38,462 bases of DNA from Candidatus Zixiibacteriota bacterium (GCA_026983835.1 JALSTH010000108.1:1-38462), one strand, 5' to 3'; shown: positions 26,703-36,298, counted from the stretch's first letter. Numbers and translations: made by a program. Notes: generated from the sequence alone by a model not told the origin.

Positions 26703-29700
26703 ATGTTTTACAAACCGCACAATATATACAAAAAATTATCTTTGATGGATAGGCTTAATCGTCTTTGGGCGGCAATCGGGGGAATATTCGTTTTATTTGG
26801 GATGGCAGGGATATTAATAATCATCGCAGCCTTTTCATCCTCGCTTTTTGAATTATCCCCTCTCTACAAATATATCTATCTCGCCGTCTCCGTACTGATT
26901 TTGGCATTGATAATTTTTAGATACACTCTTTATCCTTTGATAAGGAAAACGGATTATTCACATCTTTCAAGGCGCGTGGAATTATTCCACCCGGAGCTTA
27001 AGGATACTCTTTCCGCCGCGGTGGAATTAAGGGATAACCTTAAAAATAATCGCGAGGGTTATTCGCCCGATTTAATCCGATCCGTTATTGATGAGGCCTC
27101 CAAAAAGGCGGCAGATTTGGATTTCAATTCCTGCTTGGATAAATCCTCTACGGCGAAAAAAGCAAAACTGGGAACCGCGATAATAGTAATCGTTATTGGA
27201 CTATTTCTATTATACCCTTCCGCTTTCCTGTATGGAATAAAGGACTTTTCCAGCCCTTCGGTCATATTTAAGAAACCCACGCCGTTTATCTTAAGTGCCA
27301 TCCCTGGGGATGCTGAAATCCTGAAAGGGGACGATATTACTGTTGGAGCGGTAATCAAAAAAAATCCGCTGTACAAAAACGGTAAAATCTCCCCTAAAAA
27401 ATTGGAGATGGTTTGGAACTATGTGGGAAATGACAATGAACATATTCTGCCAATGACCCCTGTTGAGAAAGCTAAAATATCCGATTCTTCATTAATCAAC
27501 GCTTCTTTTGTGGCAAAAGTAGAGAATGTAAATCAACCATTTAATTACAAAATTATCTCTTCGGAAACCGAAAGCGAAAAATATAATATAACGGTGGTGG
27601 ATAAACCTAAAATAGTCAGCATAAAGCAGAGATTGATTTACCCTTCTTACACCCACCTGCCCACAACAACGATCGATACAAATGACGGTAACATTACAGC
27701 TCTTCCCGGGACAAAGGTTGTTTTGAATCTTAAATCCAACAAATCAATTATCGGGGGCAAGGCTGTTTTTGCGAGCGGATATTCTTTGCCTATATCCGTC
27801 TATGGGGATAGCGCCAAATTGACATTTCGAGTTAAATCGGATGACTCCTACCATTTTGAAATCATAGACTCCGATAGTTTAACGAATCCAAATCCGATAG
27901 CTTTTAGGATTTTCGCTACGCCTGATTTATACCCTGAAGTGGAGATTTCATCCCCGGGCAAGGATTTGGTCATCGGCGATATTTCATCCCTACCGCTTCT
28001 TATTAAAGGGAAAGATGATTTTGGTTTCAGCTCGATGAAACTTACCTATCAGACTAAAGGCTCCGATATGGAACAAACTCCGATAACGGTTGATATCCCT
28101 TTTGTTTCCGATGGCGAAAATGATATCGCGGTAGGTTATAATTGGGACTTAACCGGCTTGGGTCTTATCCCGGGCGATGAGGTAACTTATTTTGTGACTG
28201 TCACCGACAACGACTCTTATTCGGGTCCCAAAACCGCAGAAAGCAAACACTATAGCATTCGTATTCCATCAGTCGATCAAATTTTAGCGGATTTTGATTC
28301 CAAACAGGAAGAAAGCACCGATGATTTGGAGAAGGTTATCACCGAACAGGAGGATTTAAATAAAAAAGTCTTGGATTTGAAGCGTGAAATGATGCAACTG
28401 GAAAAAACCGACTGGGAAAAGAATCGCCAGATAGAAGAAGCTCTAAAGAAACAAAAGGAGATCTCCAATACTTTGGATGATATCCAAAAAAATATCGAAG
28501 ACAACATCGAGAAAATCAAACAGAATAAATTAAATACCGAACAGATATTGGAGAAATCCCAGCGGATTGCGGAACTGCTCGATGAGATTAATTCTCCGGA
28601 ATTAAAGGGAGCACTGGAAAAACTCCAAAAAGCATTACAAAATTTAGATCGCAATGCAATTCAAAAAGCCCTCGAAAACCTTCAATTCTCGCAGGAAGAT
28701 TATCTTAAAAGGCTCGAACAGACACTGGAAATGCTTAAACGCCTCCGTGCCGAACAGAAATTCGATCAATTAAAACAACTTGCCGATAAAATGGCCGCCG
28801 AGCAAAAGGAAATCAAAAAAGAATTGGAATCGTCCAAAAACACTGATTTAGATCATCTTGCAAATAGACAGGATGAGATAAAAAACAAATTGGAGGCTTT
28901 TAACAAGGGCTTGGATAAGATGCAAGAACTAAACAAGGAGTCCCCCGTTATACCCGATGAGGATCTCCAATCCGTAAAAGCTCAAGCTGACAGTTCCGGA
29001 CTTAAGGAGGATATGCAGAAATCATCACAAAATATGCGATCCGGCAAGAAGCAACAAGCATCCGGAAGTTGTAAAAGCGCCTCCAAGAAATTGGACGAAC
29101 TTGCAGCCAATATGCAATCTTTAATGAATCAGATGCAATCGGGGCAACTTCAGGAGTTGGTGCGGTTATTGAGAAAAGCGTTCAATGATGTTGTTTATTT
29201 ATCCCAAAATCAGGAGGACCTCCGAGGACGAATAGACTCGGCTGCCCCGTATGACAGCTTGATTAGGAACTTGGCGGCTCCTCAACACTACCTTGAACAA
29301 AATACCGAGAAAGTCCATATCACCCTCGACAGCCTTTATCAATTGGAGCCGAGATTGGATCCGTCATTGGGCAACGATTTAACTTTGGCATCCGGGAGAA
29401 TGAGCGAGGCTATCGATAGGTTGGAATTGAAGTCGAAATCAGCTGTCGTTTCTCAATCCGAAGCGCTAAAGCATTTAAATCGTGCGGGCTTTAAGCTACT
29501 ACAAATATTAAGGCATATAAACAGTAATAGTAGTTCATCGGGGGGAGGAACCTGCCAAAAACCGGGACAGGGAGGCTCCACACCGCAACTATCGGACCTC
29601 GCTCAACAACAGGGCGAGATAAACGCCCAAACTTCCTCTTTGGCACAACAGCTTCGACGAACCGCATCGCAACAGGAAATGCTTGCCCGTATGGCTGCCG

Positions 29701-30116
29701 AACAGGAGGCCGTCCGTCAAGGTTTGAGGGAATTATTACAGGAGGGAGATTTGGGAAGCTCCGGGAAATTAGGTAGATTGGATGATTTGAACAAAGATAT
29801 GAAAAAGGTAATTGATGATTTTCAGAAGAATATGGTCAATAGAAATACTTTGCGCAGGCAGGAGAGGATTTTAACAAGGCTCCTCGATGCCAAAAAAGCT
29901 CTTAAAACTCAAGGTTATAAAAAGGAACGCAAAGCTGAAGTTGGCAAAAATGTAATTCGATCGGGTCCCGCGCGATTGGCGGATACGAGATCAGAGATAC
30001 AAGGAAAGTTGAAGCGCCTTCGTGAAGCTCTTAACGAAAACTATCCACCCGAATATAGGGAGATGATTAAATCATACATTGAAGCCTTAACCTCAGAGTT
30101 GGCGGGAAACGAATAA
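26703..30116 (+). CDS. Large DUF4175-family membrane-anchored coiled-coil protein
   Basis: This is a 1137-aa protein. There are three membrane helices at about 21-44, 55-78 and 156-177. A beta-rich, Ig-like periplasmic part spans about 190-520. A very long coiled coil rich in Glu/Lys/Gln spans about 525-745. The remainder is Gln-rich helical repeats with a Ser/Gly linker near 940-955 (NSSSSGGGT). The C-terminal third repeats QQG/QQL/QEM patterns. It fits DUF4175, a family of unknown function. It could span or clamp the periplasm. No strong ribosome-binding site is seen before the ATG, consistent with coupling to the DUF4159 gene 8 nt upstream. A TPR gene follows 11 nt later. Confidence 0.82.
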   Translation: MFYKPHNIYKKLSLMDRLNRLWAAIGGIFVLFGMAGILIIIAAFSSSLFELSPLYKYIYLAVSVLILALIIFRYTLYPLIRKTDYSHLSRRVELFHPELKDTLSAAVELRDNLKNNREGYSPDLIRSVIDEASKKAADLDFNSCLDKSSTAKKAKLGTAIIVIVIGLFLLYPSAFLYGIKDFSSPSVIFKKPTPFILSAIPGDAEILKGDDITVGAVIKKNPLYKNGKISPKKLEMVWNYVGNDNEHILPMTPVEKAKISDSSLINASFVAKVENVNQPFNYKIISSETESEKYNITVVDKPKIVSIKQRLIYPSYTHLPTTTIDTNDGNITALPGTKVVLNLKSNKSIIGGKAVFASGYSLPISVYGDSAKLTFRVKSDDSYHFEIIDSDSLTNPNPIAFRIFATPDLYPEVEISSPGKDLVIGDISSLPLLIKGKDDFGFSSMKLTYQTKGSDMEQTPITVDIPFVSDGENDIAVGYNWDLTGLGLIPGDEVTYFVTVTDNDSYSGPKTAESKHYSIRIPSVDQILADFDSKQEESTDDLEKVITEQEDLNKKVLDLKREMMQLEKTDWEKNRQIEEALKKQKEISNTLDDIQKNIEDNIEKIKQNKLNTEQILEKSQRIAELLDEINSPELKGALEKLQKALQNLDRNAIQKALENLQFSQEDYLKRLEQTLEMLKRLRAEQKFDQLKQLADKMAAEQKEIKKELESSKNTDLDHLANRQDEIKNKLEAFNKGLDKMQELNKESPVIPDEDLQSVKAQADSSGLKEDMQKSSQNMRSGKKQQASGSCKSASKKLDELAANMQSLMNQMQSGQLQELVRLLRKAFNDVVYLSQNQEDLRGRIDSAAPYDSLIRNLAAPQHYLEQNTEKVHITLDSLYQLEPRLDPSLGNDLTLASGRMSEAIDRLELKSKSAVVSQSEALKHLNRAGFKLLQILRHINSNSSSSGGGTCQKPGQGGSTPQLSDLAQQQGEINAQTSSLAQQLRRTASQQEMLARMAAEQEAVRQGLRELLQEGDLGSSGKLGRLDDLNKDMKKVIDDFQKNMVNRNTLRRQERILTRLLDAKKALKTQGYKKERKAEVGKNVIRSGPARLADTRSEIQGKLKRLREALNENYPPEYREMIKSYIEALTSELAGNE

Positions 30117-30127
30117 TTTCTACAAAT

Positions 30128-32026
30128 ATGAATGACAAATCGAAAATCGTAAAACAATGGATTATGAATATTCCGAAAAATAACTTATATCCCATTTTCT
30201 ATTTTGCTTTATTGATTGTATTAGTAATCTCTATTCCCCTAACGAAGGTTTACTCCCAGTGGGATTGGGCGCCTCCGGTTTTCGATAATGGTGAAACAAG
30301 ATACGCAAAGGAACTTATTGACAAAGGAGAGAACGATAAAGCTATCTCATTTCTTTTGGGAATCTACGAAAAGCAGAAATATAAAAATCACCGTAGGTCG
30401 GTTGAATTATTGGTCGAAGCGATGCAGAACGCCAAGGAATACGATCGATTGAGGGATTTTGTGGACGGATACCACAACGATTTTCCGGACTCCCTCAGGG
30501 GATATTTATTGGAGGCAAGGGTTTACTTCCTTACGGACAAGGACGATTCGGGCAGAATGGTGTTAATGCGGGCTACCAAAGAATTACCCCAAACGAAGAA
30601 TAAGTATATCCAAATAGCGACCGAATTTATGCGCAACGGCATTATGCAGGACGCTATCGATACATATTTGAAAGGACGAAAAGACCTCAACAACCCTTTT
30701 GAATTCGCTATGGAATTGGCAAACGCATACGAAGTCACCGGTAAATACGGAGATGCCGCTTCCGAATATATGCTGCTAACGATCGGCTCTCCCCGTTTGA
30801 AGAATATGTCAAACTCCAAAATAAAAAAATTAATCGAGGATACGGGCGAAACCAAAAACATAATCAGCGCTCTCGAAAAAACCGCAAAAAAATATTCGAA
30901 TAATACCAAAATCTCTCAAAACGAACCGGGCAAAGTTGAAATACTATCGCTTTTGGGCAATGCGTATCGAGCCGCCGGAGAATATAAGAAAGCACTTAAA
31001 ACCTATATCGATTACGATAAAAGCACCGAAAAAAAAGGCGCTGCCTTATCCTCTTTCCTCTCGAATTGTTTAGCGGATAAGCAGTATAATTTGACAATTA
31101 AGGGCGCGGAATATATTATTAAAACATACGGCGATAAATCGCGGTTCTATTGGCGTTGCAGGGGAATTATCGCTCGGGCGTATCAAGGTAATGGCGATTA
31201 TAAAAAAGCGGAGGAGTCGTTTCAATCCATTGTAAATGAAACTCCGGACAAATACGCGAAAGCGGAAGCATTAATGCATTTGGGTGAAATAGCTTTTACG
31301 GACAAGAAATTCGAGGAAGCAGGGCGATATTATAATCGGATTATCAATGAAATTCCATCCTCCTCCGAAACCACAAAAGCCAAGATGAGACTTGGAGATA
31401 TACAGCTTTATTCCGCTGATTACGACAGCGCTCTGTCAATTTATTCGGATATCAAATTCATCGGTAAAAACGATATCGAACCGAAAGTAATGTATAAATC
31501 GGCTTTAGTCGAGTTTTACAAAGGGGATTTCGGAAAGGCCGTCCTTAACGGGATGAAATATATATTCGATTATCCCGATGGAGAATATGCCAACGACTGC
31601 CTTCTTTTAATGGACATTATCCATAATGGGAAATCGGATTCCACATCCCTGCGTGAATTTGCCTTTGCTGATTATAAATACTATATCGGGGATATCGATG
31701 CAGCCGACTCGATTTATGCCGCAGTTTCCGAAAAAACAACATCCCAATCCATTAAGGAGGCTTCTTATCTGCGGAGTATGAGATTGGATATAGCCCGGGG
31801 TAATTATAATAAAGCCATCGAGAGGATGGAGAATTTCGCAAATCTCTTTCCAAATTCCTATTATATTCCCAATGTCCTTTTGGAACTCGCTGATACATAC
31901 AAAGATAACTTAAACGATAAGACAAAAGCGGAGCAAACTTACAAGGAAATCCTTAATAAATTTCCGGATTCCTTGATTATCGACCGTGTACGGGAGGGAT
32001 TGCGGGAGATTACCGAGGAAATATAG
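30128..32026 (+). CDS. Exported or membrane-anchored TPR-repeat protein
   Basis: This is a 632-aa protein. After a 20-residue basic N-terminus comes one hydrophobic segment (about 24-40), a signal peptide or anchor. The rest is tetratricopeptide repeats, visible as AISFLLGIYEKQ, EYKKALKTYIDY, DYKKAEESFQSIVNETP, KFEEAGRYYNRIINEIP, DYDSALSIYSDIK and the final KTKAEQTYKEILNKFPDS. The later repeats resemble the periplasmic YbgF/BamD-type tandem. It is probably the scaffold partner of the two upstream proteins. The ATG at 30128 has no clear ribosome-binding site; an in-frame ATG at 30164 is possible. Confidence 0.85.
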   Translation: MNDKSKIVKQWIMNIPKNNLYPIFYFALLIVLVISIPLTKVYSQWDWAPPVFDNGETRYAKELIDKGENDKAISFLLGIYEKQKYKNHRRSVELLVEAMQNAKEYDRLRDFVDGYHNDFPDSLRGYLLEARVYFLTDKDDSGRMVLMRATKELPQTKNKYIQIATEFMRNGIMQDAIDTYLKGRKDLNNPFEFAMELANAYEVTGKYGDAASEYMLLTIGSPRLKNMSNSKIKKLIEDTGETKNIISALEKTAKKYSNNTKISQNEPGKVEILSLLGNAYRAAGEYKKALKTYIDYDKSTEKKGAALSSFLSNCLADKQYNLTIKGAEYIIKTYGDKSRFYWRCRGIIARAYQGNGDYKKAEESFQSIVNETPDKYAKAEALMHLGEIAFTDKKFEEAGRYYNRIINEIPSSSETTKAKMRLGDIQLYSADYDSALSIYSDIKFIGKNDIEPKVMYKSALVEFYKGDFGKAVLNGMKYIFDYPDGEYANDCLLLMDIIHNGKSDSTSLREFAFADYKYYIGDIDAADSIYAAVSEKTTSQSIKEASYLRSMRLDIARGNYNKAIERMENFANLFPNSYYIPNVLLELADTYKDNLNDKTKAEQTYKEILNKFPDSLIIDRVREGLREITEEI

Positions 32027-32032
32027 CCTTTG

Positions 32033-32314
32033 TTATTTTATTATGCTGTCTGACTTTTGTTCTTTAATCGGTTTGGTATAATTTTCGCCCGATTCTTTTA
32101 TCTCGCGGATCTCTTTTTCGAGCTGCCTGATTTTTGCTATATAATTTTCGATTGTGCCTATTTTAGCCTTCATACTAACCCGCATTAAAAGCCCTAAGGC
32201 ACTGAGCATAAATATTACGGAATTTATCCTCCGGAATATCTCACCATAGTTATAAATCGAATCCAAAAAAGCAATAATTCCCAATACGAATAAAAAAGCA
32301 CACCACCAAAGCAT
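32033..32314 (-). CDS. Small membrane protein with C-terminal coiled coil, unrecognised
   Basis: This is a 93-aa protein. Two hydrophobic segments (about 1-18 and 31-47) are followed by a charged helix with heptad character (IENYIAKIRQLEKEIREIKE). GGAGG lies 5 nt before the ATG at 32314; an in-frame ATG at 32326 overlaps that site and is less likely. It converges on the TPR gene with a 6-nt gap. I do not recognise the family. Confidence 0.65.
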   Translation of the reverse strand: MLWWCAFLFVLGIIAFLDSIYNYGEIFRRINSVIFMLSALGLLMRVSMKAKIGTIENYIAKIRQLEKEIREIKESGENYTKPIKEQKSDSIIK

Positions 32315-32454
32315 ATCAGCCTCCATATATCCTTTATATCATCCTGTTTCACTTATCGGCAGAAAATACCTTTATTTAATTTCTACCCAATAATTTATTG
32401 GATTTCCAGCTGCTTACCGATATCCAACCGCTTATATTCGGCAAGAGTTTTCAA

Positions 32455-32483
32455 TTGACATATATAATAAGTGCAATTACATT
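32455..32483 (+). promoter_or_regulatory. Candidate promoter for the HNH-trpS-scpA-scpB-rluB run
   Basis: TTGACA (perfect), 17 nt, TACATT (4 of 6). The leader would be about 36 nt. Confidence 0.5.
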
Positions 32484-32525
32484 ATTACGATAATTTCGTA
32501 TTAAAGCGGCGGGAATATAAGTTTT

Positions 32526-33038
32526 ATGGGTAATCTTGAAAAAAATGTTTTAGTTTTGAATCAAAACTTCGAACCGCTGTCGGTTTGCTCGGCAAAACGG
32601 GCGATTGTAATGGTTTTTTTGGGAAAGGCGGAGATAATCGAACGGTATAATGGATATAGGATCCATTCCGTAAGCAACTCTTACCCGCTTCCATCGGTCG
32701 TGAAATTGGGCATTTACATTAAAATCCCTTATAAAAGGATATTACTTTCCCGAAAAAATATCCTTAAACGGGACCAGCATAGATGTCAATATTGCGGGCG
32801 CACCGATAGGCCATTAACGGTGGATCATATTATCCCCAAACATTTGGGTGGAAAGGATACTTGGGAGAATTTGGTTTGTGCTTGCGTCAAATGCAATTCA
32901 ATCAAGGGAAATAGGACCCCGGAACAAGCAGGGCTAAAACTCCTCAGCAAACCTCGCAAACCAAATCATATTACCTATATTCAACGCTTTATCGGAATTT
33001 CGGACGACCATTGGAAAAGATATTTATTCTTGGATTGA
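32526..33038 (+). CDS. HNH endonuclease-family protein
   Basis: This is a 170-aa protein. The N-terminal part (VLVLNQNFEPLSVCSAKRAI) is typical of a widespread stand-alone HNH family. The HNH site comprises C87-x2-C90, D100-H101, N115, and C120-x2-C123-N124, with the context YCGRTDRPLTVDHIIPKHLGGK. Zinc is held by the four Cys. No phage or restriction genes are nearby; the chromosomal setting beside trpS suggests a housekeeping or repair nuclease. The ATG follows GCGGGAATATAAGTTTT-type purines with weak ribosome binding. It is 9 nt before trpS. Confidence 0.9.
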   Translation: MGNLEKNVLVLNQNFEPLSVCSAKRAIVMVFLGKAEIIERYNGYRIHSVSNSYPLPSVVKLGIYIKIPYKRILLSRKNILKRDQHRCQYCGRTDRPLTVDHIIPKHLGGKDTWENLVCACVKCNSIKGNRTPEQAGLKLLSKPRKPNHITYIQRFIGISDDHWKRYLFLD

Positions 33039-33047
33039 GGATGATTT

Positions 33048-34022
33048 ATGAAAGATGAAATTATTTTATCGGGAATGCAACCGACGGGACAGCTGCATTT
33101 GGGAAACTACGAAGGAGCATTGAAAAATTGGGTCAACCTTCAGGATGACTACGAAATGTATTGTTGTATTGTTGATTGGCATTCCTTAACATCCGATTTC
33201 GATGACACCGAAGGTTTGAAGGATAGGATAATTCAAATGGCGACGGATTTTCTCGCCGCTGGATTGGATCCATCCAAATGTGCTATTTTTATCCAGTCGG
33301 AGGTGAAAGAACATGCTGAACTACACCTTTTATTCTCGATGATAACTCCACTTTCATGGTTGGAAAGAGTACCGTCATACAAAGATAAGGCGAAGGAATT
33401 AGGGCTTGATAGTTATGGATTTTTGGGCTATCCCCTTTTACAGGCAGCCGATATTTTGGTTTATCGTGCGGATAAAGTCCCTGTCGGGAAAGATCAACTG
33501 CCGCATATCGAATTGACCCGTGAAGTAGCGAGGAGGTTCAATTTTCTTTATGGCGATACCTTTCCCGAGCCGAAAGCTCTGCTGACGAAATTCCCTGTGG
33601 TTCCCGGAATCGATGGGAGAAAAATGAGCAAATCGTATGAAAATGATATCAGGATAGCCGATTCCCCAGAAGACACGGCGAAGAAATTAAAAAAAATGTT
33701 CACCGACCCGGAAAAGCTTCGCAGAGGAGATGCGGGTCATCCGGACATTTGCCCTGTTTATGCTTTGCACAAAATTTATACACCAAACCATCAAGAAATC
33801 GTTCAACCTTGCGAATCGGGAGAGTTGGGGTGTGTCGATTGTAAAAAGCGGTTGACAGAAAACATTAATAAAACACTTGAACCCATCCGCCAAAAAAGGT
33901 CCGAACTGAATAATCGACAGGATTATATAATGGATATGTTAAAGGACGGCGCCCGGCGTGCTCGCAAAAGGGCATCGGCAGTTATGGAAGATGTCAGGAA
34001 GGTGATGAGAATTGATTGGTGA
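33048..34022 (+). CDS. trpS: Tryptophanyl-tRNA synthetase, [4Fe-4S]-type
   Basis: This is a 324-aa class I synthetase. The HIGH-like motif is TGQLHLGN (13-20) and KMSKS is at 192-196. In the C-terminal anticodon-binding domain, cysteines are arranged C236-x19-C256-x6-C263-x2-C266, ending CVDCKKRL. Thermotoga TrpRS has a similar set (C-x22-C-x6-C-x2-C) that binds a [4Fe-4S] cluster, so the same is likely here. GAGGATG precedes the ATG. It overlaps scpA by 11 nt. Confidence 0.96.
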   Translation: MKDEIILSGMQPTGQLHLGNYEGALKNWVNLQDDYEMYCCIVDWHSLTSDFDDTEGLKDRIIQMATDFLAAGLDPSKCAIFIQSEVKEHAELHLLFSMITPLSWLERVPSYKDKAKELGLDSYGFLGYPLLQAADILVYRADKVPVGKDQLPHIELTREVARRFNFLYGDTFPEPKALLTKFPVVPGIDGRKMSKSYENDIRIADSPEDTAKKLKKMFTDPEKLRRGDAGHPDICPVYALHKIYTPNHQEIVQPCESGELGCVDCKKRLTENINKTLEPIRQKRSELNNRQDYIMDMLKDGARRARKRASAVMEDVRKVMRIDW

Positions 34023-34767
34023 AACAATAACAACCCCACAAAAAGCAGATACCCAAATCCGATTAATCCCCGATTACTCGGTTAGAATCGAGCTTTTCGA
34101 GGGACCGATGGATCTCCTCCTTTATCTGATTGAAAAAGACGAGTTGGACATATATAACATCCGTATTGCGGACATCACCCGCCAGTATCTGGAATATGTC
34201 GAACTGATGCGTATGCTCGATTTAGATTTAGCCGGCGAGTTCTTGGTGATGGCGGCTCGCCTTATGCAGATTAAAGCGCGAATGCTTCTCCCCTTCTTTG
34301 AGGAGGATGACGAACCGAACCCGAGGGAAGGTTTAATAGAAGCATTGGTCGAATACAGAAGGATTAAAAAAGCGGCTGAACTTATGGCGGATGTGGAATC
34401 GCTCTCGAGGTTGCACCATAATTTCAGAGCTCTATACGATGGAAATCAGCAACAGGAAAATCAAACCGAATTGGAAGTAAACCTTTTCGATCTGTTAAGA
34501 GCTTTCAGAGAGGTATCGCTTCGTCCCATAGAAGAGGAGGCGTTTCATAAGATTCCCCCCCTGACTATTACGGTGGAGGAAAGAATACAATATCTACTCG
34601 ATATAATTTCTTCCGATAAAATGAGGTTCACCGACATTTTTCACCCGCAGGATTCTAAATTGATGCTGATCGTTACCTTTGTAGCTCTATTGGAACTTGT
34701 TCGCCTTCATAAAATTTCCCTTTACCAAAACAAACCTTTTGGAGAAATATGGATAAGCGCGAGATAA
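34012..34767 (+). CDS. scpA: Segregation and condensation protein A
   Basis: This is a 251-aa kleisin. The N-terminal pattern VRIELFEGPMDLLLYLIEKDE and LDIYNIRIADITRQYLEYV, then LVMAARLMQIKARMLLP, identify ScpA. It joins the SMC heads and ScpB in the condensin complex that compacts and segregates the chromosome. The start is TTG, overlapping the trpS end, with GGAAGGTGA upstream. A later in-frame start would cut the conserved N-terminus. The end overlaps scpB by 19 nt. Confidence 0.95.
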   Translation: MIGETITTPQKADTQIRLIPDYSVRIELFEGPMDLLLYLIEKDELDIYNIRIADITRQYLEYVELMRMLDLDLAGEFLVMAARLMQIKARMLLPFFEEDDEPNPREGLIEALVEYRRIKKAAELMADVESLSRLHHNFRALYDGNQQQENQTELEVNLFDLLRAFREVSLRPIEEEAFHKIPPLTITVEERIQYLLDIISSDKMRFTDIFHPQDSKLMLIVTFVALLELVRLHKISLYQNKPFGEIWISAR

Positions 34768-35522
34768 ATTTAATCCCGATCGAAACAGAAGAAATAGACA
34801 AAGCTATAGAGTCCCTTATAGCCGTTTCGGACAAACCTGTTTTCCCTGAAATATTGTGGGAACTTATCAAAGATACGAAATTTAATGGTTCCGGTATCAG
34901 CAAAGCAGGTTTGGAGGCGGAGCTTCGGAATTCCATCTTAAGGTTGAATACAGCATATGAAACTATCGGAACCTCATTCCGAATAGAAAAAATAGCCGGC
35001 GGTTATAAGATGATGACCTTATCAAAATACGACCATTTTATCCGCAGATATCTCCACCCGCCTAAATACCAAAGATTGTCTCGGGCTGCTTTGGAAACAT
35101 TAGCGATAATAGCTTATCGTCAGCCGGTGGTCAGATCGGAAATTGAGCGAATAAGGGGAGTCGCCGTCGATGGCGTATTAAGAACCCTGCTCGATAGAAA
35201 ACTCGTTAAAATCAGCGGAAGAGCGGATAAACCGGGGAGGCCTTTGCTGTATTCCACCGATACTCCTTTTCTTGAATACTTCGGGTTAAATGACATCTCC
35301 GAATTACCGGACGAAAAGGAAATAGAGACACTTATAGGTAAACCATCACAGGACTTCAATAGAAATATCACGATTAAAAGGAGCGCCGAAGCAGATTTCC
35401 CTCCCCAGAATTTATCCGCCGAGTCGGATCAAATGACGGAGGTCCCCTCCGATGAGATAGGTGATAAAGACAACGACAGGGACGAATCCGAATTTAATTT
35501 GGTCCCCGAGACAGAGAAATAA
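34749..35522 (+). CDS. scpB: Segregation and condensation protein B
   Basis: This is a 257-aa protein. The core winged helices are seen in IESLIAVSDKPVFPEIL, YETIGTSFRIEKIAGGYKMMT, and the hallmark SRAALETLAIIAYRQPVVRSEIE followed by RGVAVDGVLRTLLDRKLVKI. Two ScpB bind the middle of ScpA. About 60 acidic, low-complexity residues follow the conserved part, a usual feature. It overlaps scpA and precedes rluB by 41 nt. Confidence 0.96.
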   Translation: MDKREINLIPIETEEIDKAIESLIAVSDKPVFPEILWELIKDTKFNGSGISKAGLEAELRNSILRLNTAYETIGTSFRIEKIAGGYKMMTLSKYDHFIRRYLHPPKYQRLSRAALETLAIIAYRQPVVRSEIERIRGVAVDGVLRTLLDRKLVKISGRADKPGRPLLYSTDTPFLEYFGLNDISELPDEKEIETLIGKPSQDFNRNITIKRSAEADFPPQNLSAESDQMTEVPSDEIGDKDNDRDESEFNLVPETEK

Positions 35523-35563
35523 TATAACCGTTAAATTGTTAACCAGCATTATTTGGAAGTATT

Positions 35564-36298
35564 ATGCCTCAAAACATCAGATTAAATGTTTTTTTATCCA
35601 GATGCGGGATTTGTAGCCGAAGGGAAGCGGACCAATTCATCTCCGAAGGAAGGGTCAGTGTAAACGGGAATATTACCACCGTTTTGGGAACAAAGGTGAT
35701 CTTGGGAAAGGATAAAGTCAAGGTGGATGGAATACCGATAAAACTTCCTCGAAAGCATTCTTATTTTATCCTTAATAAGCCTACGGGTGTTGTCACCACG
35801 CTAAAAGATCCGAAAAAAAGGAGGGATATCGGAATGTTTATTAAGGAAATAGGCATTCGCCTTTATCCTATCGGGAGGTTGGATTACAATTCCGAAGGGC
35901 TTTTAATACTTACCGATGATGGAGAATTGGCGCATCGAATCCAACATCCCCGTTATAAGATCCAAAAGGAATATTTGGTCACTGTGGATAAACCGTTATC
36001 GACTTCGGATATTGCAAATATAAGGAAAGGGATTGAATTGGATGATGGCTTTTTGAAGGTATTATCCATCAAGAAAGTTGTCGGAGCGAAACCGGATCCA
36101 TCATATAAAATCATCATAACTGAAGGCAGAAATCGTATTATCCGCCGACTTTTTGAAAAATTGGGTTTTAAGATAGTTAGATTGGAGCGCATTTCTATCG
36201 GCGGAATACGGATAGGTAAATTGAAAGTCGGCGCTTGGAGGAAACTCCGTGCGGAAGAAATCGTAAGAATAAAAAAACTCGCTAACCTAAATCGATAA
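35564..36298 (+). CDS. rluB: 23S rRNA pseudouridine synthase, RluB type
   Basis: This is a 244-aa protein. An S4 RNA-binding domain (about 5-60, LNVFLSRCGICSRREADQFI) is followed by the RsuA/RluB/E/F catalytic domain with Asp107 in GRLDYNSEGLLILT and the later EGRNRIIRRLFEKLG. It makes a pseudouridine in large-subunit rRNA. The order scpA-scpB-rluB is widely conserved in bacteria and supports the RluB call over RsuA. Confidence 0.93.
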   Translation: MPQNIRLNVFLSRCGICSRREADQFISEGRVSVNGNITTVLGTKVILGKDKVKVDGIPIKLPRKHSYFILNKPTGVVTTLKDPKKRRDIGMFIKEIGIRLYPIGRLDYNSEGLLILTDDGELAHRIQHPRYKIQKEYLVTVDKPLSTSDIANIRKGIELDDGFLKVLSIKKVVGAKPDPSYKIIITEGRNRIIRRLFEKLGFKIVRLERISIGGIRIGKLKVGAWRKLRAEEIVRIKKLANLNR

